A stretch of 33,186 bases of DNA from an uncultured Alphaproteobacteria bacterium. GTDB lineage: Bacteria; Pseudomonadota; Alphaproteobacteria; Caulobacterales; Hyphomonadaceae. Positions 14,762 through 26,496 of this stretch are shown here, one piece after another. How positions within the stretch are numbered: position 1 is the stretch's first letter; each line of letters begins with the position of its first letter. The position numbers were made by a program, and so were the translations under genes. The notes beneath the pieces were generated by a model. It saw only the letters and a list, made by a program, of their open reading frames with translations, made no database searches and had not been told where the DNA came from. The stretch is taken from positions 1 through 33,186 of the forward strand of contig CAIMMO010000069.1 in the NCBI GenBank assembly GCA_903842595.1, given 5' to 3'.

Positions 14762-15454
14762 CTATTCCTTCTTCGTTACGAGCGCCTTCTTCACCACGAC
14801 AGGCTCCTTAGGCAACTTGCCGGGGAACGGCCCACTCTCCGGTGCAAGCTCCACGGCGGCGATCGCATCGACCACCTCCATACCGGAAACGACGTGTCCG
14901 AAGGCAGCATAGCCTGTGGTGTTCGGCGGCGCGTCCGCCTTGGCGTCGAGCCCCGAATTCTCACCAAGGCTGATGAAGATGGTCGACTGCCCACTGCCCG
15001 GCTCGTCTGCGCGCGCCAGGCTGAGCGCGCCGCGGCTGTGCTTGTTGTTCGCGGTTTCCAGGGGGACATTGGGAAGGTTCGCGGGGCGGTATTTCAGCTT
15101 GGCGTCCAGATCACCGAACTGGATCACGAAGCCCTTCTCGATGCGGTAAAACGCAGAGCCATTGTAGTGGCCATTCGTCACCAGCTTCAGGAACTGGGCC
15201 GACGTCTTCGGCGCGCCGACTGTGTCCAGCACAACGACGATATCACCCATCGACGTCTGCAGCGTCACCTCAGGCCCCGTCCACACGGGCGTTGCCGGCT
15301 CCCCGGGAGCTGGCGCGAGGACTTCAACGATGGCTGGAGTTTCGGCTGGCGCAGTTGCCTCTGCAGGCGGTTGCGCAGCCTGTCCACCCTCTTGGGCCAA
15401 AGCGGGCGATGCCAATGCAAGCCCCAGAACTGCGGCAATCAGGAATCGTTTCAC
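14762..15454 (-). CDS. Secreted cyclophilin-type peptidyl-prolyl isomerase
   Basis: This 230-residue protein has a Sec signal peptide (residues 1-20, ending SPALA). A Pro/Ala-rich linker runs to about residue 58. The cyclophilin domain follows: VTLQTSMGDIVVVLD, then NGHYNGSAFYRIEKGFVIQFGD in two pieces around the catalytic arginine, STIFISLGENSGLDAK, and a closing YAAFGHVVSGMEVVDAI. The arginine of the FxRxxxGFxxQ motif is present. Canonical QGGD and SQFFI are altered to QFGD and STIFI, as in many bacterial secreted cyclophilins. It should assist proline isomerisation during folding of exported proteins. It lies 70 bases downstream of eno on the same strand, so co-transcription is possible. 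Confidence 0.92.
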   Translation of the reverse strand: MKRFLIAAVLGLALASPALAQEGGQAAQPPAEATAPAETPAIVEVLAPAPGEPATPVWTGPEVTLQTSMGDIVVVLDTVGAPKTSAQFLKLVTNGHYNGSAFYRIEKGFVIQFGDLDAKLKYRPANLPNVPLETANNKHSRGALSLARADEPGSGQSTIFISLGENSGLDAKADAPPNTTGYAAFGHVVSGMEVVDAIAAVELAPESGPFPGKLPKEPVVVKKALVTKKE

Positions 15455-15524
15455 TGGTGCGGTCTCCGTGTTCGAAGCGGAGACTAGCAGCGTGGCCCGT
15501 CAGGCCAAGTTGTTGTGGCAGGCC

Positions 15525-16862
<1,338 letters not shown>

Positions 16863-16927
16863 CTATGTCGCGATCCGGCGGCGGTTGCAATCGGCCGCAC
16901 TAACGCGATTTTACCCGCCCCATAAGC

Positions 16928-16952
16928 AAAAAAGCGCCCCTGAGGGCGCTTT
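16928..16952 (-). terminator. Rho-independent terminator of rpmF
   Basis: The minus strand reads AAAGCGCCC (16952-16944), loop TCAG, GGGCGCTTT (16939-16931), running into a T-tract encoded by the A residues at 16928-16933. It lies about 30 bases after the rpmF stop. Confidence 0.92.
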
Positions 16953-16981
16953 CGCGGATCGAAACATCCGGCTCAGCCGGA

Positions 16982-17167
16982 CTATTCCTCGTCCTTGGCC
17001 TTCAGCACCTGCTTGCCGCGGTACATGCCAGTCTTCGGGTCGACATGGTGCGGACGGCGCAATTCGCCCGATTCCTTATCCTCGACATAGGTCGAGCCCG
17101 GCAGGCGGTCGTGGGCGCGACGCATGCCGCGCTTCGAGGGGGATGTCTTGCGCTTAGGGACGGCCAT
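16982..17167 (-). CDS. rpmF: 50S ribosomal protein L32
   Basis: This 61-residue protein starts [20 protein letters not shown], the L32 signature, and continues with a [16 protein letters not shown] segment. L32 is part of the large ribosomal subunit. It lacks the zinc-binding cysteine pairs seen in some other bacterial L32 proteins, which is normal for Alphaproteobacteria. AGAGG lies a few bases before the ATG. The gene has its own promoter candidate at 17191-17219 and a strong terminator, so it appears to be a single-gene unit between pyrG and eno. Confidence 0.97.
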   Translation of the reverse strand: MAVPKRKTSPSKRGMRRAHDRLPGSTYVEDKESGELRRPHHVDPKTGMYRGKQVLKAKDEE

Positions 17168-17190
17168 GGAAGCCTCTGATCAGGCGGAAA

Positions 17191-17219
17191 AGTATTGGAA
17201 ACAGCTCATTCTTTCGTAA
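17191..17219 (-). promoter_or_regulatory. Candidate promoter of rpmF
   Basis: On the minus strand TTACGA (17219-17214) and AATACT (17196-17191) are separated by 17 bases, 24 bases before the rpmF start codon. Both boxes are imperfect. The spacing and the AT-rich setting in a GC-rich region support the call. Confidence 0.35.
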
Positions 17220-17335
17220 TGGCCGTTCGAGCGAGCGGGCCTCATACAGGGTCTGGCGCAGCGCTGCAAGACCGGGCGGAATTGTAAGCGGAGATGCTGG
17301 CTCCAATCCCGGGGACCAGGTCTCGATCAAACGAG

Positions 17336-17354
17336 GCGCAGCATTTCGCTGCGC
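17336..17354 (-). terminator. Possible terminator downstream of pyrG
   Basis: A perfect 7-bp hairpin, GCGCAGC/GCTGCGC with a 5-base loop, is followed on the minus strand by CTCGTTTG. It lies about 60 bases after the pyrG stop. The T-tract is weak. The rest of 17168-17413 shows only the rpmF promoter region. Confidence 0.4.
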
Positions 17355-17413
17355 TGCCAGGCCCCTCGGCGGGAGGTGCCAGGGCGCACCGCTGGTTTCG
17401 CGCAGGCTCCGAA

Positions 17414-19045
<1,632 letters not shown>

Positions 19046-19099
19046 AACGGATGCTCAGTTTAACGATTCGCCCCGCCCTAGCGAGGGGGCAGTAGTCGA

Positions 19100-19597
19100 C
19101 TAGTTTGGGGATCCACCGTTTTCCGGCATCGGCGCCGGCGTGGTGGGCGCAGTTGTCGCAGGCGCAGGCGTGGCCGGCGCCGCGTTCGTCGCGGGCGCCA
19201 GCGGATCTGGAGTTGCGGGCATGGCCGGTGCGGGGGCCGCCGGGGCCGTCGTGGTCGAGCCGCCGAGAGGATCAGGCGTCGCGGTTGTGCCGGATGCCGG
19301 TGGGGTTGTCAGCGAGTCGAAGGGATTTCCCGACTCATCCACCTGTTGCTCCAGGATCGAACCCTGGCTGGCCGAGTCGTTGTTAAGGCGGGTCATGGTG
19401 ATCGAGGTGACGAAGAAAACTGCCGCCAGACCCATCGTGACACGGACCAGCACGCTGGCGGCGCCCCGCCCGGAGATGAGACCACCCGTACCACCACCGC
19501 TCATGCCCAGCGCCCCACCCTCGGACCTCTGCAGCATCACGGCAATCACGAGCGCGATGCACGCGATCATGTGGATAGTGAGAAGGACGTTCAGCAT
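19100..19597 (-). CDS. secG: Protein translocase subunit SecG with long low-complexity tail
   Basis: SecG is the small membrane partner of SecYE that aids SecA-driven export. The first 72 residues are typical: a first transmembrane helix (LLTIHMIACIALVIAVMLQ), the conserved QRSEGGALGMSGGG turn followed by GGLISGRG, then a second helix (VTMGLAAVFFVTSI). The following ~93 residues are a Pro/Ala/Thr-rich tail with imperfect PATPDPL and PAPATTAPTTPAP repeats. This makes the protein (165 aa) longer than the ~110 residues of the E. coli protein. Such tails are common in alphaproteobacterial SecG and variable in sequence. Neighbours are tpiA upstream and pyrG downstream. Confidence 0.93.
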   Translation of the reverse strand: MLNVLLTIHMIACIALVIAVMLQRSEGGALGMSGGGTGGLISGRGAASVLVRVTMGLAAVFFVTSITMTRLNNDSASQGSILEQQVDESGNPFDSLTTPPASGTTATPDPLGGSTTTAPAAPAPAMPATPDPLAPATNAAPATPAPATTAPTTPAPMPENGGSPN

Positions 19598-19723
19598 GAA
19601 ATGGCCGCCGGCAACGATTTGGACCGCGTCAAAGCACGTTGGGAGGGTGCGGCCAAGCCCCCATGGCGCCCATGCGGGCTCTTTTCATATGGGAGCGACC
19701 CCGCGCCGATGCCAAACATGCTC

Positions 19724-20473
19724 TCAGGCGCAGGCCTGGGCGATGGCGAGGAAGTCCGCAGCCTTCAGGCTGGCGCCCCCGACGAGCGCTCCGTCCACCC
19801 CGGGCACGGCCATCAGCTGTGCAGCATTGTCTGGCTTTACCGAGCCACCATAGAGTACGCGGATCTGCCGCCCTGCCGCGCCAAACCTGGCATCCAGAGC
19901 CCGGCCGATCGCCTGATGCACCTCCTCGACCTGGGCAAGCGTTGGCGTTCGCCCAGTCCCGATCGCCCAGACCGGCTCATAGGCGATGACCGTATCCGGC
20001 CGCCCCGCCTCATCCGGGATCGAGCGGGCAAGCTGACCGGCGATGACCGACAGCGTATCGCCCGCGTCCCGCTCGGCCAGGCTCTCGCCAACACAAATGA
20101 TGGGCGACAGGCCAGCGCGGCAGGCGGCAGCTGCCTTTGCGGCCACGATGGCGTCGGTTTCGGCATGATACTGCCGCCGCTCGGAATGACCGACGATAAC
20201 GAAGCGCGCCCCCAGATCGGCCCACATTTCCGCGCTGACATCGCCAGTGAAGGCGCCGTTGGCGCTGGCATGGCAATCCTGCCCGCCCAGCGCAATCGGC
20301 GATCCGAGCAACACCTCGCCCACCATTGGGGAGAGTGTAGACGGTGGGCAGATGGCGAGATCGACCTGCCCCAGCCCACGCGCGCCCGCGACTATGGCTT
20401 GCACCTCCGGAAGCGCCGAGCGCAGGCCGTTCATTTTCCAGTTTCCGGCTACCAGCTTGCGGCGCTCGGCCAT
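19724..20473 (-). CDS. tpiA: Triosephosphate isomerase
   Basis: TpiA interconverts dihydroxyacetone phosphate and glyceraldehyde 3-phosphate. The 249-residue TIM-barrel protein carries all catalytic residues: N11 and K13 in GNWKMNG, H96 in VIVGHSERR, and E166 in [11 protein letters not shown]. The phosphate-binding YGGSVKPDN segment is near the C-terminus. It is divergent from ppiD, with 186 bases between the starts, and is followed by secG after 126 bases on the same strand. Confidence 0.97.
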   Translation of the reverse strand: MAERRKLVAGNWKMNGLRSALPEVQAIVAGARGLGQVDLAICPPSTLSPMVGEVLLGSPIALGGQDCHASANGAFTGDVSAEMWADLGARFVIVGHSERRQYHAETDAIVAAKAAAACRAGLSPIICVGESLAERDAGDTLSVIAGQLARSIPDEAGRPDTVIAYEPVWAIGTGRTPTLAQVEEVHQAIGRALDARFGAAGRQIRVLYGGSVKPDNAAQLMAVPGVDGALVGGASLKAADFLAIAQACA

Positions 20474-20659
20474 GCCCTGAAATCCCCCAAGGCTCCGAAG
20501 GCGCCGTTATCCCCGTCATAGACCCGGGTCGCGCCTGGATGCCGCAATGTCGCAATTTCCTGTGGCGAACCGGTTTCCCCTTCGCCGCAAAATGCTCTAG
20601 CAAGCCAGCTTCCGGCGGACAACCACACTGGTTTTCGCCCAGACAGGGAGTCGCGCCGC

Positions 20660-22564
20660 ATGATTGGCGGAATGCGAAAATTCGCAAAGTCGAAGTGGGC
20701 GCTGGTGGTGCTGTTCATCCCCCTCGTCATCAGCCTTGCGCTGTTCCTGCCTGACAATTTCGGCGGCGGCCTCTCCGGCGGCACGGTCAGCCGCATCGGC
20801 GGCCGCGAGATCACAACCCGCGAGATCGAGCGCGACACACAGCAGGAGCTGGACCGGATTCGCGTCGAACAGGGCAAGGTGCTCAGCCAGGCCGAGGCTG
20901 CGGCCCAGGGCATCCCTCAGGGCGTCTACCAGGAGCTCGAGATCCAGAACATCCTGCTCGCCTACGCTGACAAGGTCGGCGTCCGCGCAACAGCGGATTC
21001 GCTGAAACCCTATCTCGAGCGCAACAACCTGATGGTCAACGAGTTCGGCCGTCTGACGCGCGACTCCATCATCGCCGCCGCCCAGCGCCGCCAGCAGACG
21101 ACACGGGAATTCGAAGGTTTCCTGAAGGACTATCTCACGCAGCAATACGTCCGCGCCGCCGCCGGCAGCGCCCTTAACGTGCCCAACGTTCTGTCCCAGC
21201 CATGGGTGAATTATCTCGGCGAAGGCCGCACGATCAGCTTTGCCCAGGTCACGGCCGCGACTGCTCCAGCGCCCGCCGAGCCGACCGACGCCGACATGCA
21301 GACATGGTACGACGCCAACAAGGCGCGTTTCGAGCAACCGGAACGCCGCCGGATCTCCATCCTGACCTACAGCCCCGACGATTTCATCGATCAGATCGCG
21401 CTCACCGACGAGCAGGTCCGCATTGAATATCAGAACCGCATCAAGGACTATTCGACACCCGAGACGCGCACCGTCGTCGAGTACACGTCTGACAACCGCA
21501 ACGCGGTGCAGGCCTTCATCGACCTGTCGGTGCAGGGGATTCCACTCGATCAGGCGCTGGCGCAGGCCCCAGGCCTGCAGCGTGTCGTGTCCACGCTGAA
21601 GCCTGAAGACGTCGCCAACGAGGAGTACAGGACTTTCCTGTTCTCGCTTCCCGCCGGCAAGGTGCACAGCATTCCTGTCCGGCTTGAGGAAGGCGACCCA
21701 TGGAAGGCCGTGCTGGTCGAATCCGTGACGCCGGGCATCCCCACACCCTTCGAGCAGGTAGCCGAAAAGGTCCGCCGCGACGTGGCGTTCCCGGAATCCG
21801 CCACTCTGTTCGAGAATTCAGGTGAGAACTTCCGCGACGCAGCGGGCGGCCAGCCGCTTGAGGACATCGCCAAGCAGTTCGGCATACCCGTGATCACCCT
21901 CGCGCCGATCGACGCGCAGGGACGCACGGCTCAGGGCGACCAGGCGCAGATCATGGCGCAAAACATGGACGCCTTCCGCCAGCTCTTCACGATGAACGCT
22001 GGCGAGATGACCAACGTTTTCGAGGGCGAGAATGTGCGCTCCATCTTCCGCCTCGACGAGATTGTCGCGCCCTTCACGCTCCCGTTCGCCGAGGTGAAGG
22101 ACCGCGTGAAGGTGGCGGTCATGACCGAGCGGACGCTCGCGGCCCGCAAGGCCGCCGCTGACGCCATGGTCACTGCTGTCAAAGCCGGCACAGCCTTTGA
22201 GAAGGCAGCTGCCGAGGCCAAGCTGACCGTCCTGCCAGCGCTGCGCGTGGTGCGCGCGTCCAACCCGCCGATCGATCCGGCAATCGTGGCTGCTGCGTTC
22301 AACCTCAAGGATGGCGAAATCGGGGTCGTTAGTGGTCGTGACGGAAATCCGTGGGTGGCGCGCATCGACAAGATCGAGCCGGTCTCGCCTGAAGTCAGCA
22401 CGGCCCTGCGGGCTCAGCTGGGTAACGATGTTTCCCAGTCTCTTCTGCGCGACCTCAACGAGGTCTTCGTGCTCGGCATCCGCTCCGAGGTTGAATACCA
22501 GCGCGATGATGCCGCGCTTCAGGCCTACTTCGAAGGTCTGCGCGGGGATGCGCCGGCGCAATGA
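20660..22564 (+). CDS. PpiD-like periplasmic folding factor (SurA N-terminal/parvulin family)
   Basis: This 634-residue inner-membrane-anchored protein has a basic N-terminus (MRKFAKSKW), one transmembrane helix (about residues 13-30) and a large periplasmic part. The region after the helix, with VSRIGGREITTREIERDTQQ, is the SurA-like N-terminal chaperone domain. A divergent parvulin-like (PpiC) domain lies in the middle, around residues 230-360, containing YSTPETRTVVEYT. A long C-terminal region repeats similar elements, including LKDGEIGVVSGRDGN. This matches PpiD, which sits at the Sec translocon exit. Catalytic isomerase activity is uncertain. AGGGAG precedes the ATG. The stop overlaps the trpE start by four bases (ATGA), so the trp genes are coupled to it. 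Confidence 0.88.
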   Translation: MIGGMRKFAKSKWALVVLFIPLVISLALFLPDNFGGGLSGGTVSRIGGREITTREIERDTQQELDRIRVEQGKVLSQAEAAAQGIPQGVYQELEIQNILLAYADKVGVRATADSLKPYLERNNLMVNEFGRLTRDSIIAAAQRRQQTTREFEGFLKDYLTQQYVRAAAGSALNVPNVLSQPWVNYLGEGRTISFAQVTAATAPAPAEPTDADMQTWYDANKARFEQPERRRISILTYSPDDFIDQIALTDEQVRIEYQNRIKDYSTPETRTVVEYTSDNRNAVQAFIDLSVQGIPLDQALAQAPGLQRVVSTLKPEDVANEEYRTFLFSLPAGKVHSIPVRLEEGDPWKAVLVESVTPGIPTPFEQVAEKVRRDVAFPESATLFENSGENFRDAAGGQPLEDIAKQFGIPVITLAPIDAQGRTAQGDQAQIMAQNMDAFRQLFTMNAGEMTNVFEGENVRSIFRLDEIVAPFTLPFAEVKDRVKVAVMTERTLAARKAAADAMVTAVKAGTAFEKAAAEAKLTVLPALRVVRASNPPIDPAIVAAAFNLKDGEIGVVSGRDGNPWVARIDKIEPVSPEVSTALRAQLGNDVSQSLLRDLNEVFVLGIRSEVEYQRDDAALQAYFEGLRGDAPAQ

Positions 22565-23997
22565 CGACAGGCCGTCCGTCCCTCGTAATCAGGCGACGGG
22601 TCGACGACACCGAGTCTCCGGTTTCAGCGATGCTGAAACTCAACCCGATGTCGCAAGGCCTCGTGCTGTTCGAAAGCGTCGTCGGCGGCGAAACCCGCGG
22701 CCGCTATAGCTTCATCGGCATGGCGCCTGACCTTTGGTGGCGGGTCACCGACGGGTGCGCGGAAACATCACTCACGGCAGACTTTCGCGAGACAACCGCT
22801 TCTTCGACCAAGGTAATGGCCTCGCTCCGCGGCTTCATCGATGCCTGCAAGGTGGATGGCATGGAAGGCCTGCCCCCCATGGCAGCCGGCGCCTTCGGCT
22901 ATCTCGGCTACGACATGGTCCGCCACGTCGAACGCCTGCCGGAACCAAAGCCCGATCCCAACGGCGTGCCCGAAGCCATGCTGATGCGCCCCGGCGTTGT
23001 GCTGATCTTCGACGGCGTCCGCCAGGAGATCATCCTCGCCGCCCCCGCCCGCAACGGCGCCAAGGCCGCGAACGAACTGCTGGACCAGATCGAGGAAACC
23101 CTCGACCAGCCCATGCCGCCCTCACGCCCCAGCGATGCGCCGGTTGAGAAGATCGACTTCGCCTCGAACACCACAAAGGCGCGCTATCTCGAAATGGTCG
23201 AGAAGGCCAAGGGCTATATCCACGCTGGAGACATCTTCCAGGTCGTACCCAGCCAGCGCTTCTCCGCACCCTTCGAGCGCTCACCCTTCGCATTCTACCG
23301 CGCCCTGCGTCGTCTCAATCCGTCGCCCTTCATGTTCTACGTGAACTTCGGCGACTTCCAGATTTCTGGCTCAAGTCCGGAAATCCTCGTCCGCGTCCGC
23401 AAGCGCGTCGTCACCGTCCGCCCCATCGCCGGCACGCTGCCGCGCGGCGCGACGCCCGAGCTGGACGAAGCCAACGCGCAGAAGCTGATCTCTGACCCGA
23501 AAGAACGCGCCGAACACCTCATGTTGCTCGATCTTGGCCGGAACGATGTCGGCCGCGTCGCCGCGCGCGGCACGGTCGAAGTCACCGAGAGCTTCACCAT
23601 CGAGCGCTACAGCCACGTCATGCACATCGTCTCGAACGTGCAGGGCGTGCTGAAGGAAGGCGAAGATATGGTCTCCGCCCTCGCCGCGGGTTTCCCGGCC
23701 GGCACCACCTCCGGCGCGCCAAAGATACGCGCCATGGAAATCATCACAGAACTCGAACCTCACGCGCGCGGCGTCTACGCGGGAGGCGTCGGCTATTTCG
23801 GCGCCGGCGGCGACATGGACACCTGCATCGCCCTCCGTACCGCCGTCTTCAAGGGCGGGAAGATACACGTGCAGGCCGGCGGCGGCGTGGTGTTCGACTC
23901 CGATCCCGAAAGCGAATTCATGGAGACGGTGCACAAGGCCAGCGCCCTCTTCCGCGCCGCTGAGGAAGCCGCGCGCTATGACAGGGGGAACCGCTGA
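22561..23997 (+). CDS. trpE: Anthranilate synthase component I
   Basis: TrpE converts chorismate and ammonia to anthranilate, the first step of tryptophan synthesis; TrpG supplies the ammonia. The 478-residue protein has the N-terminal tryptophan-sensing segment (VLFESVVGGETRGRYSFIG). It also has the chorismate-binding core: DIFQVVPSQRFSAPF, then PFMFYVNFGDFQISGSSPEI split over two strands, RPIAGTLPRG, LMLLDLGRNDVGRVA, FPAGTTSGAPKIRAMEII and AGGGVVFDSDPESEF. No leader peptide or attenuator is visible, because the gene starts inside the ppiD stop (ATGA). Its stop codon overlaps the trpG start by one base. Confidence 0.97.
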   Translation: MTTGRPSLVIRRRVDDTESPVSAMLKLNPMSQGLVLFESVVGGETRGRYSFIGMAPDLWWRVTDGCAETSLTADFRETTASSTKVMASLRGFIDACKVDGMEGLPPMAAGAFGYLGYDMVRHVERLPEPKPDPNGVPEAMLMRPGVVLIFDGVRQEIILAAPARNGAKAANELLDQIEETLDQPMPPSRPSDAPVEKIDFASNTTKARYLEMVEKAKGYIHAGDIFQVVPSQRFSAPFERSPFAFYRALRRLNPSPFMFYVNFGDFQISGSSPEILVRVRKRVVTVRPIAGTLPRGATPELDEANAQKLISDPKERAEHLMLLDLGRNDVGRVAARGTVEVTESFTIERYSHVMHIVSNVQGVLKEGEDMVSALAAGFPAGTTSGAPKIRAMEIITELEPHARGVYAGGVGYFGAGGDMDTCIALRTAVFKGGKIHVQAGGGVVFDSDPESEFMETVHKASALFRAAEEAARYDRGNR

Positions 23998-24593
23998 TGC
24001 CCTCTCCCATCAAAGTCCTCCTCATCGATAACTATGACTCATTCACCTACAACCTCGTCCACTACCTTCAGGACGTCTCCCCGGACGTAGACGTCGAAGT
24101 TGTGCGAAACGACGCGCTCACCGTGACGGAAGCGCTCGCGAAGGGCGCCGACGCCATCGTGCTCTCGCCCGGCCCGTGCACGCCGAACGAAGCTGGCATC
24201 TGCATGGAGCTGATCTCCTCCGCGCCAGACGATCTCCCTATCCTCGGCGTCTGCCTCGGCCATCAGGCCATCGGACAGGTGATGGGCGGGATCGTCGAAG
24301 GCGCGAAGGACATCGTCCACGGCAAGGTATGGGACGTGAAAGTCCTCGGCGGCGATCTTTTCGCAGGCGTGCCGGAACATTTCGAAGCCGTACGCTACCA
24401 CTCCCTCGCCATCCGCCGCAGCGGCATGCCAAATGCCCTCTCCGTCGATGCGGAAACCGCGGACGGCGAGATCATGGCGGTAAGCCACACGACACGCCCC
24501 GTCTATGGCGTCCAGTTCCACCCGGAATCGATCGGCTCGCAGTTTGGCAAGGTGATGCTAGCGAACTTCCTCAAGAAGGCGGGCCTCAAATGA
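23997..24593 (+). CDS. trpG: Anthranilate synthase component II (glutamine amidotransferase)
   Basis: TrpG hydrolyses glutamine to feed ammonia to TrpE. This 198-residue class I glutaminase shows IDNYDSFTYNLVHYL at the N-terminus and SPGPCTPNEAGIC. The nucleophile elbow is GVCLGHQAIG (C86), and the rest of the triad lies in YGVQFHPES (H175, E177). It is a stand-alone amidotransferase, not fused to TrpD. Its stop overlaps the trpD start (ATGA), continuing the chain of coupled genes. Confidence 0.97.
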   Translation: MPSPIKVLLIDNYDSFTYNLVHYLQDVSPDVDVEVVRNDALTVTEALAKGADAIVLSPGPCTPNEAGICMELISSAPDDLPILGVCLGHQAIGQVMGGIVEGAKDIVHGKVWDVKVLGGDLFAGVPEHFEAVRYHSLAIRRSGMPNALSVDAETADGEIMAVSHTTRPVYGVQFHPESIGSQFGKVMLANFLKKAGLK

Positions 24594-25603
24594 GCGAGCC
24601 CGTACGCCACGCGATCAGCCTTCTGGCCGACGGACGACGTCCAACGCAGAGCGAGATGACCGCCGCCTTCGAAGCCATCCTCGCGGGTGAAGCCGAACCG
24701 GCGCTGATGGCGGCGTTCCTGATGGGGCTGCGCGTTCGCGGCGAAACCGCGGACGACATCGTCGCCGGCGCGCGCGTCATGCGCGCCCACGCTCGCCAGG
24801 TAAAGGCCCCGGAAGGAGCCATCGACACCTGCGGCACAGGCGGCCTCGGCTGGACCTCGCTCAACACCTCCACCGCCGTCGCCATCGTTGCCGCCGCCGC
24901 CGGCGCTGTCGTCGCCAAGCACGGCAACCGCTCGCGCAGCAAGGCAGGCTCCGCCGACGTGCTCGAAGTGCTTGGCGTGAACCTCTCCCCCACAGACGCC
25001 CAGCTGCAGGCCAGCTTCCGCGACGCCCGCGTCGCCTTCATGTTCGCCCCGGCGCATCATGCTGCAATGAAGCATGTTGCGCCCGTGCGCGCTGCCCTCG
25101 GCCTGCGAACGATCTTCAACATGATGGGTCCGCTGGCTAATCCCGCAGGCGTGAAATGCCAGGTCCTCGGCGTCTTCGCGCCCGAATGGGTCGGCGTCTT
25201 TGCCGACGCGCTGCTGACCCTCGGCGCCGAACGCGCCATGGTCGTCCACGGCGTCGATGGTATGGATGAGATTTCGACGACCGGCGTGACGCTGGTTGCA
25301 GAAGTGAATGACGGCAAGATCCGCATGCACGAGCTTACGCCCGAACGCATGGGTGTGCAGCGTGCAAGCCTGGATGATCTCCGCGGAAGCACGCCCGCCG
25401 AAAACGCCGAAGCGCTCAAGCGTGTCCTCGCCAACGAGCCCGGCCCCTTCGCGGACCTCGTGGCCGTGAACGCTGGCGCAGCCATCCTCGTCGCCGGCCT
25501 CGCCACCACGCTTGTCGACGGCATCGCACAGGCGCGCGCCGCGATCGCCGACGGCCGCGCCGCCACAACGCTCGATGCGCTGAAGCGTGCAAGCAATGGC
25601 TGA
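24590..25603 (+). CDS. trpD: Anthranilate phosphoribosyltransferase
   Basis: TrpD transfers phosphoribose from PRPP to anthranilate. The 337-residue protein has the PRPP/Mg motif DTCGTGGLGW, the KHGNRSRSKAGSADVLEVLG segment and a GLRTIFNMMGPLANP stretch, all diagnostic for the family. The frame is open far upstream into trpG, but the ATG at 24590 gives the expected N-terminus (MSEPVRHAISLL) and overlaps the trpG stop. The end overlaps the trpC start by eight bases. Confidence 0.96.
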   Translation: MSEPVRHAISLLADGRRPTQSEMTAAFEAILAGEAEPALMAAFLMGLRVRGETADDIVAGARVMRAHARQVKAPEGAIDTCGTGGLGWTSLNTSTAVAIVAAAAGAVVAKHGNRSRSKAGSADVLEVLGVNLSPTDAQLQASFRDARVAFMFAPAHHAAMKHVAPVRAALGLRTIFNMMGPLANPAGVKCQVLGVFAPEWVGVFADALLTLGAERAMVVHGVDGMDEISTTGVTLVAEVNDGKIRMHELTPERMGVQRASLDDLRGSTPAENAEALKRVLANEPGPFADLVAVNAGAAILVAGLATTLVDGIAQARAAIADGRAATTLDALKRASNG

Positions 25604-26411
25604 GCTCCCCAATCGCCTCCAGAGGATCATCGACTACAAAAAGGGCGAAGTTGCAGCCCTGAGGCGCAACCGCTCTCTGTCTTCGCTCGAAGCCGACGCG
25701 AAGATCGCCGACAAGCCGCGCGGATTCTCAGACGTTCTGCTGCGCATCGCCCGCACCGACGGCAACGCCCTGATCTGCGAAGTGAAGCGAAAGAGCCCCT
25801 CCGCCGGCGATATCTCTCCCGGCCGCGACCAGGTGGCAATCGCCCGCGACTACGAGGACGGCGGCGCGGCCTGCATCTCCGTCCTCACGGACGGCCCCAG
25901 CTTCGGCGGCTCTCTGGACGACATGATCAGCGTCCGGGCCGCCATACGCCTGCCCGTCCTACGCAAGGACTTCATGATCGACCCGATCCAGATCGTCGAA
26001 GCCCGCGCCGCTGGCGCCGACGCCATCCTGATCATCATGTCCGCCGCTGACGATACCCTCGCCCGCGAACTGCACGCCTGTGCAGACCAGTACGGCATGT
26101 CCGTCCTGATCGAGGCCCACGACGAAGCCGAACTGATCCGCGCCCTCGGCCTGCCCTCACCCCTCATTGGCGTGAACAACCGCGACTTGCGGCGTATGGC
26201 CACCGACCTCGCCGTCACCGAACGCCTCGCCGACCTCGTCCCCGACTGGCCCGCCTCCGGCCGCATCCTCATCTCCGAAAGCGGCGTGAAGACCCCCGCC
26301 GACATCGCCCGGCTCCGCGCCTGTGGCGCCCGCGGCTTCCTCGTCGGCGAAAGCCTGATGCGGTCAGAAAACCCAACCGAATCCGTCCGCTCGCTGGTAG
26401 CCTCTCGTTAA
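25596..26411 (+). CDS. trpC: Indole-3-glycerol phosphate synthase
   Basis: TrpC closes the indole ring in tryptophan synthesis. The 271-residue TIM-barrel protein has the N-terminal IIDYKKGEV helix and the catalytic lysines in CEVKRKSPSAGDI and PVLRKDFMIDPIQI. It also has ARAAGADAILII, the GVNNRDL segment and ISESGVKTPADI near the C-terminus. It is not fused to TrpF. The ATG at 25596 sits inside the end of trpD; an in-frame GTG at 25587 is less likely. trpF, trpB and trpA are not in the window. lexA follows with its own promoter; moaC and moeA, which many relatives carry between trpC and lexA, are absent. Confidence 0.96.
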   Translation: MAELPNRLQRIIDYKKGEVAALRRNRSLSSLEADAKIADKPRGFSDVLLRIARTDGNALICEVKRKSPSAGDISPGRDQVAIARDYEDGGAACISVLTDGPSFGGSLDDMISVRAAIRLPVLRKDFMIDPIQIVEARAAGADAILIIMSAADDTLARELHACADQYGMSVLIEAHDEAELIRALGLPSPLIGVNNRDLRRMATDLAVTERLADLVPDWPASGRILISESGVKTPADIARLRACGARGFLVGESLMRSENPTESVRSLVASR

Positions 26412-26429
26412 CCACACGCCCGGACCGAA

Positions 26430-26458
26430 TTGACCCAAAGCGTGAACGATAGTAGAAC
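26430..26458 (+). promoter_or_regulatory. lexA promoter with SOS box GAAC-N7-GAAC
   Basis: The alphaproteobacterial LexA operator is present as GAAC (26444-26447), seven bases, GAAC (26455-26458). A fitting sigma-70 promoter consists of TTGACC at 26430-26435, a 17-base spacer and TAGAAC at 26453-26458. LexA bound at the box would cover the -10 element, giving classical autoregulation. The ATG lies 38 bases downstream. Confidence 0.85.
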
Positions 26459-26496
26459 TATCTGCGACTCAAACAGACAGAGGCTCGTGGACAGTT

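Noticed and set aside
19656-19680. Hairpin AGCCC...GGGCT followed by CTTTTC on the plus strand between tpiA and secG
   Set aside because: Its T-rich side faces the plus strand, where there is no gene; on the minus strand no T-tract follows, so I do not call a terminator.
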